Assembly (NCBI RefSeq): GCF_035830635.1
Contig: NZ_JAYMFI010000035.1
Span: forward strand, 1-48,950
Length of the DNA: 48,950 nucleotides
Source: Adlercreutzia shanghongiae
GTDB lineage: Bacteria > Actinomycetota > Coriobacteriia > Coriobacteriales > Eggerthellaceae
Direction: 5' to 3'
In this document: piece after piece, positions 32,922 through 41,504 of the stretch
Position numbering within the stretch: position 1 is the stretch's first letter
Layout of the letters: each line of letters begins with the position of its first letter
Position numbers and translations under genes: made by a program
The notes under the pieces: generated by a model
The model's input: only the letters and a program-made list of their open reading frames with translations
The model's database searches: none
Told to the model about the DNA's origin: nothing

Positions 32922-35198
32922 CTAAATCACGTCCTCTTCGTGGTCGGCGTACCATTCCTCCTCGGCCCAGCGGGCGCGGTCGGGGATGTTCATGAGGGCA
33001 GCGAGGATGCCGAGCAGGCCGGGCACGAGCGCCCCGAGCAGCGCCGCAGGAGCAGGCAGCCACGAGCCGCCGAAAGAGGTGAGGTGGGCCGCCGAGCACA
33101 CCCCGACCATGAGCACGACCGCACAGGCAACGGAGCCCGCGATATCGAAGGCGCGCGTGCCCCGCACACAGCACAGGCTGTAAACGCCCGCCGCCGCGAT
33201 CCAGCTTGCGCCCATCACCCAGGTTGCCGGCTGGGAGGCCACGGCCATCACGCCCGCTGTCGGGTTGCTTGAGAAGCCCAGGTGCATGACGGCATCCCAG
33301 TTCATGAGGTCCACCGAGCCGCAACCGGCCATGATAAGGGCCGCGACGAACGCGAAGGCGGCCGTGATAACCGATTGGAAGACGGGCAGCAGCACGCCGC
33401 AGGTCACGGGCGACGCCGCCGCGAAGCCGACGGAGCCGAACAGCGGCTGCATAAGCGCCGCCACGGCCTGGGCCGTTCCACGTCGGCCAACGAAGTACCA
33501 CCACGCTGCCGTCGCCGCGACGAATAGCACCGCTGGCACCCAGGCGCCCGCACCGGCCAAGCCCACCACAAAGGCGCCATAGCCAAACAGCGCGCCGATG
33601 GAAGGCCTGATCAACGCCACAAGGGCGCACACCGCGATAACCACTCCGTAGGCAATGGGGGCATCGGTCGCCAGCCCCATGGCCGAATCGGGAACCAAAT
33701 GCAGATTCGCCATGCCTGCAGCGGCAAGCAGCGCCACTGCGGCGGCGGCCAGCATGCGCCCGACAATCGCGGCACCACGTAGTCCCAAGCGATCCACCAA
33801 AGGCGGCAAGGGCTCCCACACTTTCACAGGCTCTTCCTCGACGGGCTCGTCAATCTTGCCGTTGACGATATCAGCCAGCACGCGCTTGCCCTTCTTAGCA
33901 TTGCCCAAATGCGGCGCCAGCGCCCCAAAGAACGCGGCAATATCGTCGTAGCGCTCGTCCATGTCCGGGTCCAATGCCGTGAACATGATGTCGTCGGCCT
34001 CGGCATCCAGCTCGTCCCAACACAGCGACGGCAGCACGAGCTCGGCCTCTTCGATGGCTTCCTCGGCGGTATCTAAGTCGTCGGCGAAAAACGGGTTCGA
34101 CCCCGTGAGCATCTCGTAGGTAAGGCTCGCCAGGGCCCACTCGTCGGTGCGCACATCAAGCGGCTCTTGGCGCATCTGCTCCAGAGGCATGTACCCGATG
34201 GTGCCGCCGCCGGTGGTGCCCGAGCCCGTGGCGTCCATGAGGGCGGCCAGGCCGAAGTCAGTCACCTTGGCCACGCCCTTGCCGTTCACGATGACATTTT
34301 CGGGCTTGATATCCAGATGCAGCGTGTTCTCGCCATGGGCCACTTCCAACGCATGAGAGACCGCCGCGAACACCGCAGCCACAACGTCCAGGGTAATGTC
34401 GTCGTCGACCTCATCGATAATCTGCGCGAGGGTCTTGCCCTCCACGTATTCCATGATCACGTAGGCACAGGTGCCCTCCACGGCGCAGTCATACACCGTG
34501 ACGATGTTCGAATCGGACAGCTTCGCAACAGAGCGGGCCTCTTCCAAGCCGGGTATATGCTCGAACAGGTCGGTCTCGTCCAGCTCGGGCTCAGCATCGG
34601 CGTTGTCGGTAAGCGTGCGGGAAGCGCGCACGCCGCGCAAGTGGCGCACGTCCACCGATTGGGCGTCGGTTGCCGCCGTCTCAGCGGGGGCCTCTTCCAC
34701 TACGGCCTGGGGCTCGCAGGGAATCTCGGGGGCGTGACGCGTCTTGCGGCTCACGCGGCCCTCCAAGCGAGCCGGACCCTGTCGACGACCGGCAAAATCG
34801 GCCGTGGCCGAGCCCCAGGGAATCATGGAGTCCTCCCACTCCCCCTCGTCGGCTCCGTCGGTCGCAGCGTCGTGCGGCTCTTCCCAATCCTCCCACGGGG
34901 GCACTTCTTCAGACGTGACGGGTTGCGATCCAGTAGCCCGCGAAACGGCAGACCGTGGCCCTGCGGAGCGCGCGCCGTCACGCTGCGACTCAACAACATC
35001 TTCTAAATCTGCCGCCATGCGGGCCTCAAGCGCCTCGAGGCGAGCCGCGGCCAGCTCATCTTCGGAAAGCTCGATGCACTTGATGGCCACATCGCGCTTA
35101 AGGTGGGTGTCAAAGGCGTGCACAACGGTGCCATAGCCGCCAGAGCCGGCCTGGCCGATGACGCGATAGCGATCGAGTATGAGGGGGGATCGAGCCAT
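32922..35198 (-). CDS. Polytopic membrane Ser/Thr protein kinase with N-lobe insertion
   Basis: I start at ATG 35198 (758 aa), after AGGAGAGG. Kinase landmarks: glycine loop GQAGSGGYGTVV (16-26), VAIK lysine 40, catalytic loop HLDIKPENVIVN (294-305), DFG at 314-316, TIGYMPLEQ activation-segment end, DEWALASLTYEMLTG. Between strand beta3 and the alphaC helix an acidic, low-complexity insert of ~165 residues (about 45-212) interrupts the N-lobe. The HRD arginine is Leu. After a ~25-residue linker at residue ~480 come about ten membrane helices and a short acidic tail. No PASTA domains. It may sense membrane state; targets unknown. Confidence 0.93.
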   Translation of the reverse strand: MARSPLILDRYRVIGQAGSGGYGTVVHAFDTHLKRDVAIKCIELSEDELAAARLEALEARMAADLEDVVESQRDGARSAGPRSAVSRATGSQPVTSEEVPPWEDWEEPHDAATDGADEGEWEDSMIPWGSATADFAGRRQGPARLEGRVSRKTRHAPEIPCEPQAVVEEAPAETAATDAQSVDVRHLRGVRASRTLTDNADAEPELDETDLFEHIPGLEEARSVAKLSDSNIVTVYDCAVEGTCAYVIMEYVEGKTLAQIIDEVDDDITLDVVAAVFAAVSHALEVAHGENTLHLDIKPENVIVNGKGVAKVTDFGLAALMDATGSGTTGGGTIGYMPLEQMRQEPLDVRTDEWALASLTYEMLTGSNPFFADDLDTAEEAIEEAELVLPSLCWDELDAEADDIMFTALDPDMDERYDDIAAFFGALAPHLGNAKKGKRVLADIVNGKIDEPVEEEPVKVWEPLPPLVDRLGLRGAAIVGRMLAAAAVALLAAAGMANLHLVPDSAMGLATDAPIAYGVVIAVCALVALIRPSIGALFGYGAFVVGLAGAGAWVPAVLFVAATAAWWYFVGRRGTAQAVAALMQPLFGSVGFAAASPVTCGVLLPVFQSVITAAFAFVAALIMAGCGSVDLMNWDAVMHLGFSSNPTAGVMAVASQPATWVMGASWIAAAGVYSLCCVRGTRAFDIAGSVACAVVLMVGVCSAAHLTSFGGSWLPAPAALLGALVPGLLGILAALMNIPDRARWAEEEWYADHEEDVI

Positions 35199-35353
35199 AA
35201 GGCGAGCCTCTCCTAGTGGATTTCGGGTGCGTTTTTGAGGTGCGGCAATTCTACCACGGTCCGCTTTCGCGCAACCGTCCAGCGGCGTGAAACGCGCAGC
35301 ATCCGCAGACGCATGGGGCGACGGGGAGCGCGAGGCGGCCTCGTTTTCGTTTT

Positions 35354-35529
35354 GTGGCCCCAAAAGTCGCCGAATGAACTCTTGAAACGCCTCAAGCCTG
35401 AGCTGAAGGAGCCAATACCCGCTTAAATCAACGAATCCATGAACGAAATAGCCCATTTGGGACCATCAAAAGCCCTCAGGTCTATGATTTTTCGCGAGCA
35501 AAAGTTCACTCGAAGGCTTTTGGGGCCAC
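35354..35529. repeat. Element D: 176-bp inverted-repeat element
   Basis: The ends GTGGCCCCAAAAG (35354-35366) and CTTTTGGGGCCAC (35517-35529) are perfect inverted copies. The match continues inward at 13 of 18 positions (to 35384 and from 35499). An inner CCTGAG (35397-35402) / CTCAGG (35475-35480) also pairs. The interior has no ORF. Its edge lies 31 nt before the ATG at 35561. 35199-35353 holds only the kinase upstream region. Confidence 0.75.
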
Positions 35530-35560
35530 GGAAATAAGTTTACGTTCGGAAGGAACCATC

Positions 35561-36397
35561 ATGCTCACCATCGGCTGTCACTTATCTCGCAAAAAGGGGT
35601 TTCTCGAAATGGCCGAGGAAGCCGTCTCCATTCAGGCGAACACGTTTCAGTACTTCACGCGCAACCCGCGCGGCGGCGCGAGCGCGAAGGTCGACGAGAA
35701 GGACGTAGCTGCCTACCTGGCCTATACCAAAGAGCACGGCATTCGCGACGTGCTGGCCTACGCACCCTACGATGCCAACCCGGCGACCGACAAGACGAGC
35801 GAGCGCGACTTCACCCTCATGGTGTACGCCGAGGACCTGGCGCGCTTGGCAGAGGTGGAAGGACCGCTCTACCTCATCCGTCCGGGCAGTCGCCTGAGCG
35901 CCAGCGTGGAAGATGGCCTGGCCGAAGTAGCCGACGCCTTAAACAACGTCGTAACTCCTGGCATGAAAACCTGCGTGCTGCTAGACACCATGGCCGGCGA
36001 GGGCACCCACGTGGGAACGAGCTTCGAGCAGCTGGCGGCCATCATCGACCAGGTTGACCACCCTGAGCACGTGGGCGTTTGCCTCGATTGCGCCAGCGTA
36101 TGGGCCGAAGGCTACGACATCGTGGGCGACCTTGACGGCGTGCTGGACCAGTTTGACCGCGTCATCGGACTGGACAAGCTGCGCGCCGTTCATCTGAACG
36201 ACGCCGCCCACGAGCGCGGCAGCCATGTGGACCGACACACGCGTATCGGCGAAGGGCTCATCGGCTTTGAAGCCTTGGCCGCCATGATCAACCACCCGAA
36301 GCTAGCTGCCGTGCCATTCTATTTGGAAGAGCCCGATGCCGCCCTCGCCACCTACGCGCACGACATTGCGCGCTTCCGCGAGGCTTACCGCGGCTAG
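35561..36397 (+). CDS. Endonuclease IV homologue with altered metal ligands
   Basis: The 278-aa TIM-barrel protein has a GGAAGGAA ribosome binding site. It follows the endonuclease IV family end to end (GCHLSRKKGFLEMAEEAV, NTFQYFTRNPRGG, GEGTHVGTSFEQL, AVHLNDAAHERGSHVDRH, YLEEPD). Against E. coli Nfo zinc ligands, H69 is Tyr67, H109 is Arg107, E145 is Asp142 and H182 is Ser179; D179, H216, D229, H231 and E261 are kept (Asp176, His211, Asp224, His226, Glu256). Normal trinuclear zinc chemistry at abasic sites is therefore doubtful. It may be inactive, use fewer metals, or act on another substrate. Confidence 0.88.
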   Translation: MLTIGCHLSRKKGFLEMAEEAVSIQANTFQYFTRNPRGGASAKVDEKDVAAYLAYTKEHGIRDVLAYAPYDANPATDKTSERDFTLMVYAEDLARLAEVEGPLYLIRPGSRLSASVEDGLAEVADALNNVVTPGMKTCVLLDTMAGEGTHVGTSFEQLAAIIDQVDHPEHVGVCLDCASVWAEGYDIVGDLDGVLDQFDRVIGLDKLRAVHLNDAAHERGSHVDRHTRIGEGLIGFEALAAMINHPKLAAVPFYLEEPDAALATYAHDIARFREAYRG

Positions 36398-36414
36398 CAC
36401 CGCCAACTAACAAG

Positions 36415-36446
36415 AAAAATCCGCGCCGGCCGTAAGGCCGGCGCGG
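36415..36446. terminator. Bidirectional terminator
   Basis: A perfect 11-bp stem CCGCGCCGGCC (36421-36431) / GGCCGGCGCGG (36436-36446) has loop GTAA. On the minus strand it is followed by ATTTTTC. It lies between the convergent endonuclease IV homologue and the next minus-strand gene. Confidence 0.85.
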
Positions 36447-36483
36447 ACTCTGCGACTTCCATCGTTCTTCTAGCTCGGCAACC

Positions 36484-37302
36484 TTAGCGGGCGTGGCGGG
36501 CACGAGCCCCTTGGGAAACAGCCCCGTAGGCGGGCTGAACCGGCGCGAAGCCTTGCGCCTGGGCGGGAACGCCGACAGGCTGGGCGGCAACGCGAGCCGC
36601 CGGCGTACCGGGGCGACCAGTCTGAGCGCCTGCGCGCGGAGCTTGGCCAGCGGCGCGGGGAGCCGCATAGCCGGCGCGAGCGCCCGGCTGGGCGGCGGCG
36701 CGCTGCACTGAAGCGGCCTCCTGAGCGCGACGGGCCTGACGGGCCTCGAGCTCGGCAGCGGCCCGAGCAGCAAAGGCGCGCTCGGCCTCACGACGGGCCT
36801 TGCGGGACATTTTGCGATCGGGCATGATGATGGGCTGCTGAGCCGGCGCACCGCCAACCCAAGCGTCAACCTCGTTGGAGGCGGGCATGGGGATGCTGCT
36901 CGGCGTCCAACCGGCGCCAGGCGCCGACGCGGGACGCGTCGCCCGACCGCGAGCGGCCGGCTGGGCGGCATAAGCCGCCTGGGTAGCGGCCGGAGCGCCA
37001 GCGCCCGGAGCACCTGCCACGCCTGCAACAGGAGCCACCTGCCCCATGGGAGCCGCAGCCGGCGCCGGGGCAGGAGCCGCCGCGCGGCCTCGCCCGCCAT
37101 AGCTGCGAGCGGCATTGCTGCGACGACCGATCACCATCTGCATCTCGGCCACCTTGCGACGCTCGGCCTCCAGACCGTCGGCCATGCCGCGCATGCGGCG
37201 ATCGAGCGTGGTGATCCACAGGCACAACGCGAGCACTGCCACCGCTAGCACACCAAGACCAACAGCCACCAGGCCAAACGGTGAAGACAAGAACTCGAAC
37301 AC
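36484..37302 (-). CDS. Membrane-anchored Ala/Pro/Arg-rich protein
   Basis: I start at GTG 37302 (272 aa), because GGGAGGG lies 7 nt upstream; the ATG at 37323 has no ribosome binding site. One membrane helix (~residues 7-30, FGLVAVGLGVLAVAVLALCLWI) is followed by a short coiled coil (LDRRMRGMADGLEAERRKVAEMQM). The remaining ~200 residues are disordered and rich in Ala, Pro, Gly and Arg (e.g. APAPAPAAAPMGQVAPV), with one basic helical patch (KMSRKARREAERAFAARAAAELEARQARR). Possible cell-surface or DNA/wall-associated scaffold. No family recognised. Confidence 0.78.
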   Translation of the reverse strand: MFEFLSSPFGLVAVGLGVLAVAVLALCLWITTLDRRMRGMADGLEAERRKVAEMQMVIGRRSNAARSYGGRGRAAAPAPAPAAAPMGQVAPVAGVAGAPGAGAPAATQAAYAAQPAARGRATRPASAPGAGWTPSSIPMPASNEVDAWVGGAPAQQPIIMPDRKMSRKARREAERAFAARAAAELEARQARRAQEAASVQRAAAQPGARAGYAAPRAAGQAPRAGAQTGRPGTPAARVAAQPVGVPAQAQGFAPVQPAYGAVSQGARARHAR

Positions 37303-37479
37303 GGGCGTGCCCTCCCAAAACATCGTATCAATCAATGAATGGGATGATATACGACCAACTCGCTATTGTCGATATGAAAAGAGGCGATTTACCTGCAAGA
37401 AGCGGCCATTATCGTCACAGCGTCACCGCTCCCCCACGCCAATGCGCCCGCAAATCGCACGCCGGCGAAGCTTCCAGGG

Positions 37480-38925
37480 CTACTCCGATACCTGGGCAAC
37501 TAATTCCGCGAGTTCGGCAACAGTGGCATCGTTGCGCGCGACTTCTTCGAAAGGACCCTTTTCAGGCTCTCCCGCTACAGTGTCCTGCAGCGCCGCAGAA
37601 GCCGAGGCCTTGGCGCAGCCGGGGCAGCGCAGGGTCACCTGGGTGCCGACGCCCAGCTCGCTCGTGTACACCATTTGGGCATCAGGGCCGAAGAAGCCGA
37701 TCATGCGATCGTGCACGTTCTTTACGGCGATGCCAAGGCCCGTGGAAGACTCAACCTGGGTGATGTTGGCGCAGGTTTCCTCGCTCATGCCCACGCCGTT
37801 GTCCTCCACCACGATGACCACGTCATCGCCATCGGCCTCCGTCTTCACCGTGATGACGAGCTTTCCTTCGGTGGGCATGGCGTGCTTGATGGCGTTTTCC
37901 ACCAGGGGCTGCACGAGGAACGGCGGCACCATCATGTCGAGCAGCGCCGGACTCGCGTCCACCTCAAAGCCCAGGCGAGCATCGCCGAAGCGAGCCAGCT
38001 CGAAGTTGAAGTAGCGCTGCACCTGATCGAGCTCGCGGGCCAGTGAGATGCGTTCCGTGGAATCCTCCAACGTGCGGCGGTAGAACACGGCGAACTCGCG
38101 CAGAAGCGTGCGGGCCTTCATGGGGTCGGTGCGGATGAACGAGGCGATGGTGTTGATGGTGTTGAACAGGAAGTGCGGGTTGATCTGGGTCTGGAGCATC
38201 TTCAACTCCATGGAGGTGGCGAGCTTGCGCTGGGTTTCCATCTCCAAAGCGGCCATCTGCGTGGCGAGCAGCTGGGCGAACCCGTGGGCGATGGAGCGCT
38301 GGGTCTCGGTGATCTTGCCGGCATCGCGGTAGTAGAACTTCAGCGTGCCCTCCACGCGACCGCCCAAGAACAGCGGCTCCACGATGGCGGCTTTGATGCG
38401 GTTGGTGGTCGCAGGCGCGGGCAAGCCGATTTCCTCGGGGGTAAGCAGCACGAGCGTCTTCCCCTCGCGGATACACTCGTGGGTGGCACTTGTGCGGATG
38501 GGGATGCCCGCGGGGTTGTGGGCCTCCTGATAGCCCGCATAGCCGAGCACGATGTCCCTGTCAGTCAGCGCTACGGCGATGGCCGAGGTGTTCGGCAGCA
38601 GCAGCTCGCAAATCTCCTGGGAGGCCTCTTCGGTGAGGCCCTCGCCCATGGCGTCGATCATGGACGAGGCCAGCTGCAGCATGGCGTCGGACTGAAGGGC
38701 GCGCACGGAATCGGGGTCCATCATGAGCCGGATGACCACCACGATGGACACGGTGAACACCGCACCGGCCGCTACGAGCACCGGCACGGGGAATTCCGGC
38801 TGGGAGAACGTCCACACGAGCGTGATGGCCGCCAAGGCCGCAATGGTGGCCGCTATCATCTCCTGGTTGAACTTGGGCACGCCAATGCCCCGCGTCGACG
38901 CCGCTTCCGTTTCCCGCTTTGCCAT
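37480..38925 (-). CDS. LytS/YehU-type sensor histidine kinase
   Basis: The 481-aa protein has two N-terminal membrane helices (~24-40 and 47-67). A GAF-like sensor (~75-225, with LPNTSAIAVALTDRDIVLGYAG) comes next. The His_kinase domain carries the phospho-accepting motif LQTQINPHFLFNTINTIASF, and an HATPase with VENAIKHAMP, VEDNGVGM and STGLGIAVKNVHDRM. This is the LytS class, normally paired with a LytTR response regulator. None is adjacent, so its partner is elsewhere. The C-terminal ~45 residues are an added, weakly conserved tail with a CPGCAK motif. Confidence 0.93.
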   Translation of the reverse strand: MAKRETEAASTRGIGVPKFNQEMIAATIAALAAITLVWTFSQPEFPVPVLVAAGAVFTVSIVVVIRLMMDPDSVRALQSDAMLQLASSMIDAMGEGLTEEASQEICELLLPNTSAIAVALTDRDIVLGYAGYQEAHNPAGIPIRTSATHECIREGKTLVLLTPEEIGLPAPATTNRIKAAIVEPLFLGGRVEGTLKFYYRDAGKITETQRSIAHGFAQLLATQMAALEMETQRKLATSMELKMLQTQINPHFLFNTINTIASFIRTDPMKARTLLREFAVFYRRTLEDSTERISLARELDQVQRYFNFELARFGDARLGFEVDASPALLDMMVPPFLVQPLVENAIKHAMPTEGKLVITVKTEADGDDVVIVVEDNGVGMSEETCANITQVESSTGLGIAVKNVHDRMIGFFGPDAQMVYTSELGVGTQVTLRCPGCAKASASAALQDTVAGEPEKGPFEEVARNDATVAELAELVAQVSE

Positions 38926-39029
38926 GGCGCACCCCCTGGTCGTCTCAAGAACAGTCGCCAGTATAGCAAATGCGCCGGCCAGGCCAAGGTTCTAGAGCAC
39001 GCCAGCACCGAAAGCCGCCGAGGAGCGCG

Positions 39030-39959
39030 CTAGCCCCAAAGACCGAGTTGGTTCACGACGAGCATGACGGCGGCCACGACGAGGAATCCGGCGAAGGTGA
39101 AGCGCAGCGTGCGCTCGGGAACCTTCGGGATGAGCCTGGCTCCCAGCTGAGCGCCGGGAATGGACCCGCAGGCCACGGCGATGCCGGCCACCCAGTTGAT
39201 GTTGCCGAGAACCGCCTGGGTGATGACGCCGGGAACGGCGAGGATCATCACGGCGATGAGCGACGTGCCCGAAGTGAGCTTCATGGGAACGCGCAGCACC
39301 GACATCATGAGCGGCACCATGATGAACCCGCCTCCCACGCCCACGTATCCGGAGGCCAGGCCGGCAACAAGGCCGATGCCGCAGCCAATGGCCACCTCCC
39401 GCGCGCCGACGGCAGGGGCCTCCTTCCACGCCCGCGCGAGAGCGTCGCGGTCCTCGGCGGCGGCACGATTCTCCGCGGCGAGTTCCTTCGACTCCGCGTT
39501 CGCGGCGGCGTGCTCGCGGCGACGCGAAGACGACGCAGCCTTAGCAGCCCTCAGAACCTTCGGGGCCTTCGGGGCCTTCGGGGCCTTCAGGGCCTTGCGA
39601 AACATAGTGATGGCCGAGTAGCCGATGATGAGCGCCGCAGCTCCCATGACCGCCCAATCAGGGGAAATAGTAGCCAGCCACACGCCCACCGGCGACAGGC
39701 ACGCCCCGCCGAGGCCGGCGGCCAAGCCGAGCTTGGGCAGGCAGGTTTTGTTCCGGATATGGGAAATGGCGCCGGAGACCGATGTGGGAATAATGGTGAA
39801 CAGCGAGGTGGCCGTGCACATGAGGGAATCCATGGCATAGCCCAACTTGAAAGCGGGAACGAGCAGGGTGCCGCCCCCCACGCCCAAAAGGCCTGCCAAA
39901 ATGCCGATGGCGAAGCCCACGATCAGCGAAATGACGAACAGGATAATCATGGCCTCCAC
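39030..39959 (-). CDS. TauE/SafE family sulfite/anion exporter with Lys-Ala-Pro linker
   Basis: GTG 39959 (309 aa) has GGAGGA 9 nt upstream inside the end of the GT2 gene. There are two pseudo-symmetric membrane halves. Half one has GFAIGILAGLLGVGGGTLLVPAF; half two repeats it as GIGLVAGLASGYVGVGGGFIMVPLM. The central loop is unusually long (~70 residues). It opens with tandem KAPKAPKAPK, encoded by a GGGGCCTTC repeat, and continues as a charged helix. TauE proteins export sulfite, sulfonates or organic anions. Its start 4 nt after the GT2 stop means the two are co-translated. Confidence 0.9.
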   Translation of the reverse strand: MEAMIILFVISLIVGFAIGILAGLLGVGGGTLLVPAFKLGYAMDSLMCTATSLFTIIPTSVSGAISHIRNKTCLPKLGLAAGLGGACLSPVGVWLATISPDWAVMGAAALIIGYSAITMFRKALKAPKAPKAPKVLRAAKAASSSRRREHAAANAESKELAAENRAAAEDRDALARAWKEAPAVGAREVAIGCGIGLVAGLASGYVGVGGGFIMVPLMMSVLRVPMKLTSGTSLIAVMILAVPGVITQAVLGNINWVAGIAVACGSIPGAQLGARLIPKVPERTLRFTFAGFLVVAAVMLVVNQLGLWG

Positions 39960-39963
39960 GGGG

Positions 39964-41385
39964 CTAGTCCTCCATATCCAGGCGGATTTGGGTGGTCATG
40001 CCGGCATCGATGTTGCCGTAGGGCACGGCCGGGGCGGCCCCAGGTGCGCCCTCGGGGACGGGGGCCCCAGACGCCGCGGCCGTCACGCCCGCAGGTACTG
40101 CGGGTGCTGCGTCCGCGGGAGCGCTCTGTGCTGCCGTCGGCGTCGGCGTCGGCGCCGGCGCATCGGCGTTCGCAGCCGCCACGTCCTGGGCCCGCAGCAT
40201 CGCCGAGCGCACCAAAGCCTCAGAGAGCAGCTGGTCGCTTTCCAAACGGCTCATGGCCTCGGGCCACACGTACTGGAACTCGAAGTACTTGGCACAATTG
40301 GCCTCGGCGTAGGCCGACGCAGCGCCCGTCGCCGCCTTGGCAGCCAGGCGATAGGCCTTCTTGTCGGGACGGCCGAAGCTGCGCATCCAGGCGGTCAGGC
40401 GAATGCGGCGCAAAAGCCCGGGCTCCAGAAACGGCCCCGGGTAGGGTTCCAGCGAGGCTGGCTTCACCTGCTGAAGATCGATGAGCGCGCGGGAGTACTC
40501 CAGCTTGCGGTACTCGTAGAGCCAGCGGAAGATGTCCTGGCGAAAGCGCGTGCCCTCGCTTGTGGTGCGCGGGGGCAGATGGCGCAGCACCCACTGGTTG
40601 TCGAACCAGATATCGGAGCCGTACATGCGCAGGTTCAGCATGTAGTCCAAATCCTCGCCGCGGGTAATCCACGGGTCGAAGGCCAAACGGCGGAAGGCCT
40701 CCTTGTGGATGGCCAAACAACCGCCGCACACGTGGTTGGAACGGGACAGGCGCGGGCCTCGCATGGCCTTGGTGATCCACTCGTTGAAGGCGCGGCCCTG
40801 CTGCCAGAAGCGGTTGTACCACTTATCTTCCCACTTCGAGAGATAAGAGTTCTGGTCGTTGAGGTAGTAGCCCGTCTTCGCCACGATGGGCACGCCCTGA
40901 CGCGTAAGTTTTCCCAGGCCGTACATGGCTTTCTGCAGAAACTTCGGATCGTCGACGACCTCGTCGTCATCGAGGAACACCACCGCATCGAAACCGAGGA
41001 CGTTGGCCACGAGCAGGCCCAAATTGCGAATGGCACCGTAGCCCTGCAGGCCGATTTCCTTGGAAAGCCGCTCAATGTTCTGCTGGGCCATGCGCTGCTC
41101 GATGAGCGCAAGCTCCGCCGCGCCGATGACGAGCGTCGTCACATCGGAATGGCGGCTCGCGATAGCCTGCACCTTCTCGGCGGCCTGCACCTCCAGCGAC
41201 ACGTCGGCGGACACGAGGATGACCACGAGCCCCAGCCCTTCCACCTTCGCCAGCGATTCCAGACAGCGGCCAAGCTCGCCTTCCTGATTGGGCGCGGTGG
41301 GATGGTCGTAGGTGCTCACCACATCGGCCCCTCCGCGGTGACGGCGGGGGTAGATGAACGTGGGAATGACAACGACGGGGTTCAT
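39964..41385 (-). CDS. Family 2 glycosyltransferase with disordered tail
   Basis: The 473-aa protein starts MNPVVVIPTFIYPRR, a GT-A fold nucleotide-sugar site. The metal-binding DXD-type motif is AVVFLDDDEVVDDP, followed by the acceptor-side HVCGGCLAIHKEAFRRL and the catalytic-base-like ITRGEDLDYMLN. The last ~85 residues are Ala/Pro-rich and probably disordered (APAPTPTPTAAQSAP...). No membrane helices. The substrate is unknown; a soluble polymer- or glycoprotein-glycosyltransferase is plausible. Followed at once by the TauE exporter. Confidence 0.88.
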   Translation of the reverse strand: MNPVVVIPTFIYPRRHRGGADVVSTYDHPTAPNQEGELGRCLESLAKVEGLGLVVILVSADVSLEVQAAEKVQAIASRHSDVTTLVIGAAELALIEQRMAQQNIERLSKEIGLQGYGAIRNLGLLVANVLGFDAVVFLDDDEVVDDPKFLQKAMYGLGKLTRQGVPIVAKTGYYLNDQNSYLSKWEDKWYNRFWQQGRAFNEWITKAMRGPRLSRSNHVCGGCLAIHKEAFRRLAFDPWITRGEDLDYMLNLRMYGSDIWFDNQWVLRHLPPRTTSEGTRFRQDIFRWLYEYRKLEYSRALIDLQQVKPASLEPYPGPFLEPGLLRRIRLTAWMRSFGRPDKKAYRLAAKAATGAASAYAEANCAKYFEFQYVWPEAMSRLESDQLLSEALVRSAMLRAQDVAAANADAPAPTPTPTAAQSAPADAAPAVPAGVTAAASGAPVPEGAPGAAPAVPYGNIDAGMTTQIRLDMED

Positions 41386-41504
41386 GGGGTTCCTTTCGAG
41401 TTCAGTCGAACGGTGTCACATCATTTTAGCGCGTCTGGGCACCCCTGCGCTCACCGTGCGGAAAACGTCACAGGACGCAGGGGTAACAACGCGCGCGGGC
41501 GCGC

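Noticed and set aside
34090..34110. tRNA-like GGTTCGACCCC string
   Set aside because: It lies inside the kinase gene and lacks acceptor and anticodon stems.
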